From contig JAEVHH010000003.1 in assembly GCA_017607445.1 (NCBI GenBank), positions 310,001 to 374,000 of the forward strand: a stretch of 64,000 nt of DNA, written 5' to 3'. The notes beneath the pieces are model-generated. The model ran no database searches. It was not told the origin of the DNA and saw only the letters and a program-made list of their open reading frames with translations. Both the position numbers and the translations under genes were made by a program. This DNA comes from Histoplasma ohiense (taxonomy: Eukaryota; Ascomycota; Eurotiomycetes; Onygenales; Ajellomycetaceae). This document shows positions 46,573-58,379 of the stretch, piece after piece. The first letter of the stretch is position 1; each line of letters starts with the position of its first letter.

Positions 46573-48045
46573 ATGGAAGCAGAGAAAACCTCTTCCCTCT
46601 TGAAAAAATCTTCTAGAAAGACCTCTCCATTCTCCCCCTATCGTGGGACACTCTTCTATCAAGCTGAATCAAGCTCACATAACCGCGCATCCAGCACAAT
46701 ACCCCTTACACTATCTCCACCACCTTCCAGCTCTGAGATCTCTAGCTTGGATATTCAAGAGAAGACTCCTGGCAGAAAAGTGTCTCCTCTTTCTCTCCCT
46801 CCCCCATTGGTACGCGTCAAAACACCAACTCCGGTTCCAACAGCATCAAAAAGCACTGCACCACCACCCTGTTATCCGCCAACAAAAGCAGCACATACCA
46901 ATTTCAAGGAGATTCTCATCCACACGGCAAAGTGCGACAAATGCAACAAGCATAATAAAGCAACATTGCAACGCTGCACGACTTGTGGATTCCAGATTTG
47001 CACACCGTGCTGGCTTAATAGGGGCGGCGGGCAGCATACGGTCACGCGGGTGTTCAAGGGACCCGTATTCAATCCTAATGCGGTAGATGAAGAGAATGTG
47101 GATGAGTGGGATGATGAAGGGGATGGAGTAGAAGATACCGATGACCAGATGTCTCATGAAAGTGACGATGTCGATGACAATGACTCCGATGTGATGACAG
47201 TGTCAGAATATAAAAACAACGACACAATGATAAAGACCGATGATTCTGACGATGTCTTTTCGATCCATTCGATCGACAAGCATGATGGCTCTTCCTCTCC
47301 CTTAAACTGCAAAAACAGATGTTTGGATATCTCCCACCGAGCAGGTCAGACAGGGGAAGCCGCCTGCCCCGTGTACTCGTACAGCAGCGACATCCCAGAC
47401 CCCGGCTCTGAGGATTGCAATGGCGCGAATGAGCTGCCAGCATATCAAACTGACCGCGCGCGACCGATTGCTCGTCGATACCCCTATAGCTCCCTGACCA
47501 GCCAGGACGAGAACGACTCCAGAGGTGACGGGGTTGCTACGGGGATAAGCTGCCAAAATGCCAGAGACATGGACAAGAACCGCCGCTATTACAGCGACCT
47601 GGCTCTCGAGTCCCGCGAACGGATCGATGTCCTTATCAGCACGGCCATGAGCCTATTTGAAGATGCCGCCTTCGATCCCTGCCAAAACCGAACCACAGAT
47701 CCGCCCTCCGCCCACAACCTCCACTCCCCCCTCTTCGTCCCCATTGGCCCAGACGACCAGCTCACACCCGCGCATAACGAGCGCCTCTCGCGCGCCAACA
47801 GCCATCCCAGCTCTAGTCTCAGAATTAGCCGCAGACCACCCTCCGGCATGCCGCAGGGTAGAGAAAATGCAGGGGGAGAGAAGATGACCCACCCCGCACT
47901 TCCCTCTCCGCTAACCACTTCTCCACGGAAGCGCAAGAGGGACTTAAGCGATATTGAGAGGCGGGAAAGTGTTTGGAGGGGCCCGTTTATTGATGAGAGC
48001 ACTGACGAGGAGGGAGATTGGAGGGATCGCGGGTGCAGCGGATGA
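46573..48045 (+). CDS. mostly disordered protein with a CxxC zinc-ribbon-like motif
   Basis: A one-exon frame of 490 residues with a good start context (caaccatgg). The N-terminal 110 residues are Ser/Pro-rich. Residues about 121-145 hold a compact cysteine cluster, C-D-K-C then CTTCGFQICTPCW, followed by a HT dipeptide; this could bind one or two zinc ions in a B-box- or ribbon-like fold. An acidic Asp/Glu-rich region follows at about 173-235, then low-complexity sequence. Near the C-terminus SPRKRKRDLSDIERR could be a nuclear localisation signal. The arrangement suggests a nuclear regulatory or adaptor protein, but the family is not recognised and no enzymatic motif is present. Codon use and length support a real gene. 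Confidence 0.75.
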   Translation: MEAEKTSSLLKKSSRKTSPFSPYRGTLFYQAESSSHNRASSTIPLTLSPPPSSSEISSLDIQEKTPGRKVSPLSLPPPLVRVKTPTPVPTASKSTAPPPCYPPTKAAHTNFKEILIHTAKCDKCNKHNKATLQRCTTCGFQICTPCWLNRGGGQHTVTRVFKGPVFNPNAVDEENVDEWDDEGDGVEDTDDQMSHESDDVDDNDSDVMTVSEYKNNDTMIKTDDSDDVFSIHSIDKHDGSSSPLNCKNRCLDISHRAGQTGEAACPVYSYSSDIPDPGSEDCNGANELPAYQTDRARPIARRYPYSSLTSQDENDSRGDGVATGISCQNARDMDKNRRYYSDLALESRERIDVLISTAMSLFEDAAFDPCQNRTTDPPSAHNLHSPLFVPIGPDDQLTPAHNERLSRANSHPSSSLRISRRPPSGMPQGRENAGGEKMTHPALPSPLTTSPRKRKRDLSDIERRESVWRGPFIDESTDEEGDWRDRGCSG

Positions 48046-49533
48046 GGGAAGTGAGAAGCAGATGGAGGAGGTGGGGAGGGGTTGCAGATCGAAATGATCA
48101 ATGACAACAAATGCAACCACAATAGAGTGAAGACTGTTGTTTTGTCACTGGGGAGCTGCATTTAAATCATCACAGAGGGGGTGTTTGCAGTTTATGTTGG
48201 GAGTTTTTGGCTTTGGTTTTTCATACTGTGATGATTCCAATGACGGATTTTTATGCTCTTTTTTTTTTTTTTTTTTCCTTAAAGGCATTGAATGGATTTT
48301 TTGCTCCTCAACACCTTTCTGTTGTTTTTTCTCTCCCAGGATAGCTTACTATAATATCGTGTCTGACACCTTTGGAAGGAAAACACCTAGTCGGTCAAAG
48401 GTAGAGAGCAGAGATTGAGACATGAAGTCAAGATCTGCCCTTTCGCCCCTCTCTTACTTGACTTTGTCATGCTGACTTAAATTGGGAATTAACTGCAGGT
48501 TTCCCAGTGAGCTCTGATTGATCATGGTGATAGTGATGTTTCAAACATTCTTTCACCTTTCTATTTGATTGTTTGAGATCAAATGTCTTGCATGTCTTTT
48601 TATTGATTGATTTCAACGCAAGATAACAACTTTCTACAGCACCAACTAGTTAGCTTCTGCTGAGTTATGTTTACATGCATTGCTTCTTCCTGCATTTATT
48701 TGGCTGAGGTTCTCTCTTCTTCAGCACGTCTGGACAGGGATCAGAAAACCCTCTTAATAAAAGGTTTCAGCATTGCATTATTGCCCTTTTCTCACACCTT
48801 CTTCCTCTATGTCCTACCATGTGTGATTTGGTTTGGCGTCATCACTCTTAATTCATATCAGAGCCATGATATAATTTCCTTACGCAGTCACATAAAAGTG
48901 TATGTGGCATTGGAACCAAGAATGAAAGGAAAAGTAATTCTTTCAACTCTAGTTCGTTGATCCACTTCTTTCTTTCTTTCCTTACTTTTCTTTTCTTTGG
49001 GCCCATGTTGTTTGGTACAGAGCGCAGTGCTGTGTAACTGTTTCAATAATGCCGGATGGAATATGCCCCTACCACTATGTGGACATAAAATAGAGACATA
49101 ACATTTTGCTCAATATCTTTGTTGTGCTCGTTGGTTATATGAGGAACTTGAGTTTGCTGTGGCGGAGCGGATGTTCAACGATTTGACACTGTTTGGCGCC
49201 AGTATACCGATCGATATATTTAAGCCAATCGCGTGGAACAGGCGTAGATTCGGCAGGTAGGTATCAACTTTATTGTGGGATTGACATGCTGGCAATGCCT
49301 GCATGGAAGATGTAGATGTAGACGTTCCGCTATGAGTGTAGGAGATGTATACACATAATACAAATAGAGGGTTCATGGAAGAGTGGGGTATATGAAAGTC
49401 ATAAAGAGGAGAGGAATGGATAAAATACATAATACAAGAATAATGTTAAAGAATATGGCGTCTTGCCTACGTGCGAAGCTAGACACCCCCCCCCTTCCAA
49501 AATATGGAACGCACGCCAGATATTGCCCGGCTC
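48046..49533. other. spacer between convergent genes
   Basis: About 1.5 kb between the stop of the CxxC protein gene and the stop of COX15. It is T-rich on the plus strand, with a T run at about 48259-48277. Only short frames without motifs. Confidence 0.5.
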
Positions 49534-51093
49534 CTATTTACTAGCAACAGGCTTGGGCACGGGTCCCTTACTCATCTTCGCCGCCATCTGTAGTAACCGC
49601 GCCGTGCGCGACGGATGCCAGATTCTGTTCCCGAGAACAAGAACCCAAGTCAAGAGGAACAAACTACCAGCCTGATGTGCCGAGGCAAGATGAGTGGGTA
49701 CCAGGTACATGAGCGTTGTGATGCCTAGCGAAACCTGCAGGAACGTGAAGCCGACAACGCCGTGCATCCCTTTCTTCGCGGCCTTGGGCAGCAATTGCTT
49801 GACAGCCGGCGAGAAGTGAGTGTAGGCCCACAAACTCATGACGGAGGAGAAAGTGGTCAAGGCCAGGATGCGATGGTTCAGCTGAACCAGGGACGGGTTC
49901 TCAAGCATGTTCCGCCACCACAGGTCCGACTTATCAGCTAGGCGCGAGTAGTGGGCAGAAAACAGTTCGGAGGTAGGAGGTACGAAGCCTTCGCCCATGA
50001 AGGGGAATTCATTGTAGATGAGGCCTGCGTCCAGGCCTGCGACGAGCCCGCCAGATATGACAGTGGTGAAGGCGAGGAGGGCGAGGCCCGCTACGGATTT
50101 GCGGAATATGCTGAGCTTGGGGTGTCGGAGGGCGTTGAGGATTTCCATGCCCTTGACAGGATCTTTGAGGAGGCGGTTGGAGCGGAGGATCGCGAGGCCG
50201 TTCCAGAGCATCGCTGTGTAGCAAAGGAAAGCTGTGCCCAGGTGGGTCGTTAATCTATACTGGCTCACTCTGGGATGGCTGCCAGGAGCGAAAAGGTCGT
50301 CCTTGAGTCCTGACTTCACCATCCACCAGCCAATGAAGCCTTGGAATCCGATCAGACTGCCAATACCCAGTAGCCGCAGGGACATTGGTTTAGAAACTTT
50401 TTTTGTTGCGACAAAAAAGGCAGCTGGCAGGATGAAGGAGAGGCCCACGAAGCGACCCCATTGTCTATGTATCCATTCCATGTAGTATATGAATTTAAAT
50501 TCGGATAGGGACATATTGGGGTTCAAGATCTTATATTCCGGTGAGGATTTGTATTTGGAGAATTCAGACTCCCAGTCCTCGGCGCTGAAAGGGGGTAGCG
50601 ATCCCGTCACGGGTCTCCATTCTGTGATACTCAGTCTGCAGAGCACAAATTAGTTAAATCCTTCCACGCTTCATTTGTCTAACCATCAATCGGATGGGAG
50701 TGCGGCGCAAACAAACCCGGATTCAGTCAGTCTGGTCAACCCTCCAAATACAACGAGGCCAAAAACAGATGCAGCGCTCCCCAATAACCAGTATGCGACG
50801 ACTTTATCGCTAACGTCGGGATATTTGGATTTGCCGGCAGAGGACCCGTTGCCAGCAGGCTTTGCAGCGGAAGTGAAGGACGCAAATCTCGGTATCGAGG
50901 AGCTTTGCATTCGTACAGAGGATGTTAAAGAAGTCGCCTTGGGGCCTAGGGTGGTGCGGAAGGGGAGCACGCTCATCCATCTTTGCGACGATACGCCGAA
51001 TTGGGGGTTTTTCCTCAGGCATTGACGGCAGGTGAAGAACTCCTTTGAAACGCGGGGAGCCAGGCTCCTAAACATAGGACCAGCAAAGGCCAT
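49534..51093 (-). CDS. COX15: heme A synthase (Cox15)
   Basis: An inner mitochondrial membrane enzyme that oxidises the C8 methyl of heme O to the formyl group of heme A for cytochrome c oxidase. Two exons on the minus strand, 51093-50717 and 50635-49534; 492 residues. A basic, Ser-rich N-terminus (about 1-70) is a mitochondrial presequence. The conserved core starts VAYWLLGSAASVFGLVVFGG and TRLTESGLSITEW, restored exactly by splicing. It has eight predicted helices and the heme-ligand histidine regions WIHRQWGRFVG, TTHLGTAFLCY, VQLNHRILAL and LASAHQAGSLFLL. The start is the first ATG (MAFAGPMF); frame upstream lacks another ATG. The C-terminus ends KGPVPKPVASK. Confidence 0.95.
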
Positions 51094-53823
51094 GGTGGTA
51101 GCAGGTAGCCTGCAATGCAATTTTAGGGAGCATACGGAGTCTCTCTATTTCTGGTTAGGTTTATCGAGAGGTTGAATCAGCCAAACATCTATTTCCTGAT
51201 TGGGCAAACCACCTGGGCAGCAGAGGAGAAAGCCACGTGAGCAGTCAAGCCCTATCTAATAAATTGTGGCGGAAGCTAATGCCTATATCAATATTTCAAG
51301 TAAGTCAAAACTATCTACAGCGAGCTCCGAAGTAAATATTCAAGTAATGATAGACTCTGTAATTGGAGATTCTCTCAGCGAAGAAAGTAACGTGAACTGT
51401 AGTTCTATAAGGTAAGAGGTGGACATAGTGGCTAACATTGTCAGCTAAAGTTAGTCCACATGGGAGGATTCAACATTGGCCAAGAAAAGCCGCCGTTAAC
51501 TGATCAACTAAAAGAAAAGGAAGGCCAGCCAGAGAAGCCACAAGGAGCACGTCATCACCACCATCATTTCCGAGTTCCCACCTCCTCTATTAGCAGCAGT
51601 AGTAGTCATCCCGCTCCTCACGTTCGTAGTCCTCGAAAACGATTGCGGTTTGCTCATAGTTGAGTATATGTCTGTGCCTCTCAGAAGGAATATTCGGTTG
51701 ACTTGGCTCAGGTGGAGAGTTAATCACAAATACCATTTGCTGTTTCCTCGTCATAGTTTATATTTATTTTGAGCGTGGATCCCACGGCACAACGTGGCAA
51801 AGTTCACTATTTACGATCAGCCATAATAATTATCTCATTAACAAGGGCGGATGGACACACGAACAACATCACTTCATTTAAGGCGACTCTGGTTTTCCTA
51901 CGGTCCTCACAGAGACGATCCCAAACCCTCCCAACGACTTTCAAGGTACTAGGACTAAACTATGTAACGTCCAGGAACAGGGATGGATGGGCCTTGATAG
52001 TCGAGGTTGTAGGCGTATAATTCGGGGGGAGGAGAACATTCGCGTTTGTTTAGCTACTGGAGACTGAGCATCTCCTGATATGAGATTATACCGGGCTTGC
52101 AAATGGCAAGGCGTTGTCGCTGCTCGGTGCCGTGGCCAGCACTCTTATCTGAATAGTAATGAGATGAAGGGAGATGGCAAGGTATCAAGATAGTTTATAA
52201 TATAAACCTGCTGCATTCTGATTTTAGGACACCATCCTTCCCGACGAAAGGGCCCTTTGTCAGCCGAGCGTATCTTGCGCTTCGATGGGCGTGATGCCAC
52301 TTCGATTCTCTCCCTCCCCTTTATCCAAGAACTCCTTTTCAGAGATCTTTTCAAGGACTGATCATTCAGTTCCATCGCGAAATGGTACGGGCTCGTCGAC
52401 TAGCTGCTCGGGAGCCAGTCCCGTCGCTTCGTCTTCGCTAGTCAGGGTAATAAAGAGAGTACGTAGGAGGAGGCCCCTTGCAATATATCAAGTTTCGCGA
52501 CGGAACCCATTGAACTAGGAATAATAAACAACAGGGCGTCTTCGTGATTGCAAGCGGTCCGCCAAACCTACGATATCGAAACAAGTGACTCGAAGTCCTG
52601 AATGTTTTTTTAAATGCTACGTTCATACAAGCAGCTGGGACTTAGTCATCAGGATATCTCCCCACCGCCTTGCTTTGACTTGACTGTGTGTTCTTTGACT
52701 ACGTTGGCCTTCCTGTATGGCTGCATTGGCTACACTGTGTCCAGCTGGCGGCGTAGAGGGGCCCAAAATGCGCCCGTTGGCAAATAGAAATGACTCCTGC
52801 ATGGGACTATGCGCCCGCTGGACTGGGGCTGTATCTCTTGCTCTGCTGTTCCTTCAATATCATGCCCTTCATTTCTGTCACCAGTGCCTTACGACAACAG
52901 ATCTGTCACCTATCACCCAACATGAGGGATAACTCCACTTCTTATGTATTTTGCAATTGGCGAACCACAGGACTCTTTCTCCTCTGTTCATGCAGCCACC
53001 ATACGGCCCGCCTGAGCTAAAACATGTGGTTCTCTTAGGGATGGTGAACCTTTCTAAAGGTGGAGCTGGATATAAGATATCCATCCGCTTCTGCTGATCT
53101 CTTTCTATTGCACCAAACACCAACACAAGGACTAAATTCTTGTATATTGACTTTGATTGCCTTTTTATTCCATTTCTTTATTTTCAGGCCAAAGAGTGCT
53201 CTTCTGTTCAGACAATGCACAGAGAAAGACAGCAATACAGTGCTGAGTGGCAGAAAATGATGCCTACTTCAATCACCACCGACGACCATCGCCATCACAA
53301 TGCTTCACTGTTTGCCGATGATGACCACCAATGCTATGAATCGCTCCAGGACCTCTCAGAGAAAGTGTTGTTGTCGTCTTTTTTCTCGAGACAGGAACAC
53401 GGTGCTTCAAATCACAAACCTCCAAACATCAACTGCTGTTCCTCATCATCCATTTCCTCGAAAAATCCCTTGGCGCACTCAAGCCATTTCTGCCCCGTAC
53501 AGGCTATCGATGATCTGATATCATCCTTGTCGAGAGACCTCAGCAGAGCGCGAAGCTGCACACTCGTGCCATCTGTGGCTTCCACTGGCATTTCATCATC
53601 ATCATCGTCATCGAGTGTTATTCGTCCCAAGCAGCCTAGACGTGCGAGAAACAAGACCATCTCCGGTCGTTTAACATCCCCTTCATCGGAGTGGTTAAAC
53701 TTGACGAGCTCACGACAAATCATCGCGCCATTTTCTCAAGTTGCTACAAATCCACGCTCCTTCGTAGTGTTGAGGAGGCAAGCTAGCCGGAAAGGCGCTG
53801 ATACTCGGGTTTGCAGCTCCACC
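51094..53823. other. 2.7 kb divergent spacer between COX15 and the BTB gene
   Basis: It holds the COX15 promoter on the left. On the right, bases 53140-53823 are an uninterrupted plus-strand frame in register with the BTB start, so this part is either a long leader or an N-terminal extension of about 200 residues. Elsewhere only short frames without motifs. Confidence 0.5.
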
Positions 53824-55918
53824 ATGGCAGATCCATCTGCAGCGGGTAAAGTGCCTAGCTCCCTTTGTAGAACGATTGATTCTAATATCTTTGTTAGTTG
53901 GGGCACATCCTGCCATTGGCTCAAGCCCAAAACCCACAGTAACAGCTTTGGCTGGGGGCGCTGCAGACGGAATTCCAGATGTCACGGTTAATGCCTTTGG
54001 GACAACTTACAGCTTGCATCGCTCTATTCTGGAAAGGAGTCCTTACTTTTCTGCGATGCTTTCCGGCCAATGGAGTGAGAATAGCGAAAGTGGCATTTCA
54101 ATCTTCCCGGATGAGATGGACCCAAACATCACGAAAGTAGGCTTTGAAGTTGCTTTAGAGTATATGTACGGTCGAAACGTCATGGACTTGATTGAATTGG
54201 ATCCTATAGGGATATTCGCATCTTGTCAATGGTTAGAATTCCCTGAGCTATTGAAGTGGGCAGCTCAAAATATCATGCACCACTTGAATGTCTCGAACAT
54301 CCATCTTATCATACATATCTTCTCTGAAAGCTATTATGGGAAGGAAGGGATGGTGATTCTCGATGCGGCTAAGGCTTTATTGCGTCTACGTGGTTGCGAA
54401 ATGCCACTCGCTGTTTGGGATCACATTCCTGCGGAATTGGTGAGAGAAATAATTGGTGGAGATACGTTTTACATGCCCTCCGAGTTGAATAGGTGGGAGT
54501 ATGCAGTATCTCTTCTCGACCGAATTCTTGAGATGAAGGCCTCGAAAATGCGTGTCCCCTTTCTAGACGATAAGGCCTCAGCTCCCGCCCATGTCAAACG
54601 CCAATTAGAAGGCCTCCTTCCCGATGATCCTCCGGAAACAGACAACAACACGGACCTGGACACCAGCGCGGAAGGGGATTTGGAGACGGCTCGCCAATTC
54701 CCGGAAGATATACACAATCAATGGCTCGATCTCTACACACACCCTGACATCCTTCCCATCCGACAAATGATCATGGAGGATATAGGATATATGCATATTC
54801 CCCTTCAGCATTTCCGTAGAATTCAGGCTCATCATGACATCTTTGGAGTACGCCCTGTCCAGCAGGCTGTGATCCATTCTGCCTTTGTCCAAGCGTTAAA
54901 GCTTGCCCACCTGGTCGATTCTGCAGATGAATTTAGCCCGAAATTGAATATCAGAAAGGATATGTTGATGAGCGACTTTCCTGCATCTCAGCGCATACAA
55001 ATACATCGTTTCCATAAAGATTCTGATCTTTACCCATGCGCCATGTCCGGCGGCGACGCGATCCCCCACGAATATCCTATTACGAAGGAGGATAAAATGT
55101 CAGCAAACCTTGTAGTTTCCCGTAAAGCAAGGGGCCTTATTCATGAAGACTGCAACTACCATGTGCCACAGCACGGATTCATCGCAGCTCAATTTGTTAC
55201 GGGCTGGGAACGCAGCGATTTCATAAAACCACTTCCTATGAATCTCCCAGATCCACACCCCGAATACAGCCCTTTCCCTCCATTCAGATTCTCAACAAGC
55301 TTCCCCCACCCGGCCACCCTGGACAGTAAACAACGATGTTTCTCGCCTCCCTTCTGGTACGCGGGCTCCACATGGGTCCTCTATCTCTACTACAACACTA
55401 TTCCCAAGGCAAGCAGGGTAGGTCTCTACCTGCGGCGAATCTACGACACCCGTCGCGCAGAGCCTTCTTTGGACAGCTGGTGCTCCCGTCTTAATCCACC
55501 ACGAATGGCCCACCACGACCCACTCTGCTGTTATCGCGTTCTCCCGGATCTCCACCCAAGCGACCTGTCCAGTTGTTATAACGAAGCATACCCAAGACTC
55601 GATCTTCTCGGGGACAGGTTCGGGACTCGAAACGGTATGGGGCAGTTGTACCCCCGCATCGGCCGCCCGAATGATATCCTCGCCAAGCTCCCCTACGTCG
55701 ACATTCGCTCCGCCGTCACCGTGCACTTCAAGCTGTATTCCAACTTCGCGTGTGCGGGACAGCCTGCGTGCTTCCAGAGCAAGCCGGAGCAGTTTCAAAT
55801 TGATAGGTGTTGGGGGTGGGATGTGCGCGTTCCCGATGGGCAGGAGCCACTGTTGGATCTGTGTGGGAATCCGCTGAATGAGAGGCAGTTGAAGATTTGT
55901 CTGGTTATTGGTGAGTAG
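53824..55918 (+). CDS. BTB/POZ domain protein (germ cell-less-like)
   Basis: Exon 1 is 53824-53845, then a 52-base intron, then exon 2 from 53898 to 55918; 687 residues. The join yields MADPSAAVGAHPAIGSS, and the intron has clean gtaaag and ttgttag ends. The BTB domain is at about 35-145 (VNAFGTTYSLHRSILERS, FSAMLSGQW, ALEYMYGRNV), followed by a BACK-like helical region and a long C-terminal domain rich in Tyr, Pro and Arg. The general plan matches the fungal relatives of germ cell-less (GMCL), thought to be Cullin-3 adaptor candidates. The frame is also open upstream to 53140, so an earlier ATG (for example 53215) cannot be excluded. A gtgagt donor at 55911 could splice to 56008 and end GVL instead of GE. 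Confidence 0.8.
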
Positions 55919-56235
55919 ATATTATCTCCTTTGTCCTCACCTTACTCTTGAGTTATCTTGGTTTCTGTGTGCGCATTGGCTAACTCATAGTTTTTATTTC
56001 CCTTTAGGTGTCTTGTGATGCGTTGTTCAAGTTTTCCGATTTTCGATTTCATGCTCCGTGTACTTTCGTTTGCTTCATTCCCACTGGCCCCTTCTCTTTT
56101 ACTAATAAATCTGTCTGTTCAAAACTCCTTTACACTAAATCACGCAATTCCGTCTGCCGTTGTATTCGGCCTTACTGTTGCCCTGTATATCCCTTTCGTT
56201 TTGTCCTTTGTACTCCCCGCCTCCTTTATTTATTA

Positions 56236-56270
<35 letters not shown>

Positions 56271-57008
56271 CGTCCGATGAAATACTTTCCTCCCACGCCT
56301 CTCAACTTACTATTTCAAGTCCTCAGGGATTTCTTATTATGTCAACTTAATTGTCCGCCGCTAACTAGTCTCTTTCTTCCCTTTTCTCTACCCTGCTTTC
56401 CAGCTCCTATTACGAGGTTCTTTCTTTCGTCCTTGCTTTATTTCTTGTGTTCTTTCTATTTTCGACCATTTTTTCTTTATTTTTTACCGCGTTAAGTTCT
56501 CGATTTAGCTGGGATTTGCCAGGGTCAGATTCTTCTACTGGAATGAAGGAAAGGATTGTTTTGAGAGTGTTGCATGTAAATTAGCTGGATTCCATGATCG
56601 TCGATTTTCGTTGATTTTTTTCTTCCTCGTTTCTTGCTGTTGCCTGTTTTTTCGAATGTGGTTGGAACTTTCCATCTAGGGAAAATCCGCTTTTGTGTTT
56701 GGGGCTCTTTTGTTTTGTATTTATTTGCTCATTTACCGGTCCACCTTCTCGTAGCGTTCAATACGCCTCTTTCTGTCATGTAGGGGTAGCCCATGGTTCA
56801 TTCTGCTTATTTGTTTCTTGTTTATTGTTTCTTGCTCTTGTTTTGCCTAGAAAAGGTAACAAAATCTAATAAAAAAAAAAGCTGTACTGAGTAATATGTC
56901 CATGTATCATTATCCCCAATGATTGTAGTTTCTCATATGACATAAAACGAGAAAAAGAAATCTCAAAAATCTATCGCCACCGCCTGACGTCGTCTTCATC
57001 CTCCCCCT
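55919..57008. other. T-rich 3' region of the BTB gene
   Basis: About 1.1 kb, strongly T-rich on the plus strand with no credible frame. It contains the possible terminal mini-exon of the BTB gene near 56008-56018 and the T33 tract. Confidence 0.55.
56238..56270 (+). repeat. T33 homopolymer tract
   Basis: Thirty-three uninterrupted T residues inside a generally pyrimidine-rich stretch 3' of the BTB gene. Confidence 0.95.
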
Positions 57009-58379
57009 TCAAATATCCAACGCCAACCCAAACACGCCCTCCCCACCTCCAGTTTCCGCAATCCACCTTTCCACACCCTCCCTGTGATGCAACAGCATCA
57101 GCAACACCTTCCCAAACCGATCCACGTCACAAGCCCGCGCTTGACACACCAGCGATTGCAGCGTCCCCATCGAAACCAGGTATCTCTTGTCCCGGTCCCG
57201 CCAAGCCTTTGCCCAGCAATACGCAGACGGCGCCTCCCATACCGCCGAGCTCGCGATGAACGACGTCCCGCCAGGACAAACAGCAGCTCCCAACTTCATC
57301 GTTTCGTACACGCCGGCAACGCCGCGTACAGTGATTAGAGTGCGTCGGGCGCATTCGGCTACGAGCCACTCCTTCCAGAGCGAGGTTACCGGGGTTGTAA
57401 AGAGGGAGAGGGGGTCTCGTTGTGGTTGTTGTTTTTGCGGTTGACCGCTGGCGGCAAACAAGGAGGATGAGGGTGATGATGTGCCATTAGAGTCACTGTA
57501 GTAAATGTCCAGTCCGCTGTTCATCAGTGAGTCCCACATCTCCTGTAGCCAGGTTGTTAATATGGGTGCCTGCTGTTCCGCGAGGGCTTGTTGTCGGATA
57601 TCGCCGCCAAAAAGCCGGATTATTTGGTAAATTAGCAGAGACTGTACGCGCGCAAGGTGTCTGCGGAGGGTCAGATGGGATGGGGTAAAATTGGATGTTT
57701 GTTGTTCCTGATGCTGCTGCTGCTGCTGGTGAAGGTGAAGGTGATGGGTATTTAAAAGTGCAGTCACCTTCTCTTCGATGATGCGGAAGACAATTCTTTG
57801 GTTCCCCGCACTTTTTGTAGAGTAGATAGAGCAGCAGCTGTAGGCATCTAGAATTTCCGACGGTATATAATCATAGTACAGTTGTGGATGGATGAACGGG
57901 TTGGTACCCTTGTTTACCCATTGCAGTAACCATCTTTTCAGCTCATCCACATAGAGTTGGAGTACCGCTGCGTCAAAGCATCCTCCGGGTAGAGGGGGAT
58001 CTTCTTGGTGGCTGGATTCACTAAGTGAAAGTGCCGTATGGGAATCATAATCTAACATAGCGGATGTCACAGTGGAATCACCCTGGATTGGTCCACTGGT
58101 GTCCTGAAGAGTCGGCTCAAACACCCTCGAGAGTTGATCAGTCTCGTTTAGGGCTGGCACATCAGTGGGCATAAGTCCATTGAGAGACGAGAAATCGAAT
58201 GCGAGTTCGCTGTTGGCAAACAGGGAGTCTGTACCAGGGTGTTCCTCCGGCTCGGCTCTGGGCCCATACCTACAGTCCAAGCCCTTGACGAAACACCGCC
58301 TGCATTGCGGGAGACGGAGATCGCAGCGGCGCTTAGCCTTAATGCACCAAGAGCAGGCTTTCCTGCGAGAGGTAGTCAT
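57009..58379 (-). CDS. Zn2Cys6 fungal transcription factor
   Basis: A one-exon gene for 456 residues. The zinc binuclear cluster is complete at the N-terminus: C9, C12, C19, C26, C29, C36 in the usual C-x2-C-x6-C-x6-C-x2-C-x6-C spacing, with the basic stretch KAKRR. A Gln/His-rich low-complexity run lies near residues 215-235. The rest is helical and acidic, without the standard fungal middle homology motif that I could identify. It ends GLALDI. Such proteins bind CGG-type half-sites as dimers. It is divergent from a short-chain dehydrogenase across 594 bases, so that gene is a candidate target. The start ATG (MTTSRRKACSWC) is preferred to an in-frame TTG three codons upstream. Confidence 0.9.
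   Translation of the reverse strand: MTTSRRKACSWCIKAKRRCDLRLPQCRRCFVKGLDCRYGPRAEPEEHPGTDSLFANSELAFDFSSLNGLMPTDVPALNETDQLSRVFEPTLQDTSGPIQGDSTVTSAMLDYDSHTALSLSESSHQEDPPLPGGCFDAAVLQLYVDELKRWLLQWVNKGTNPFIHPQLYYDYIPSEILDAYSCCSIYSTKSAGNQRIVFRIIEEKVTALLNTHHLHLHQQQQQHQEQQTSNFTPSHLTLRRHLARVQSLLIYQIIRLFGGDIRQQALAEQQAPILTTWLQEMWDSLMNSGLDIYYSDSNGTSSPSSSLFAASGQPQKQQPQRDPLSLFTTPVTSLWKEWLVAECARRTLITVRGVAGVYETMKLGAAVCPGGTSFIASSAVWEAPSAYCWAKAWRDRDKRYLVSMGTLQSLVCQARACDVDRFGKVLLMLLHHREGVERWIAETGGGEGVFGLALDI

Noticed and set aside
47589..48161. 190-codon minus-strand frame opposite the CxxC protein gene
   Set aside because: Shadow of a Ser/Pro-rich coding region; no motif.
51460..51663. 67-codon frame with a His and Ser run
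   Set aside because: Low-complexity only, poor context; not enough to call a gene.
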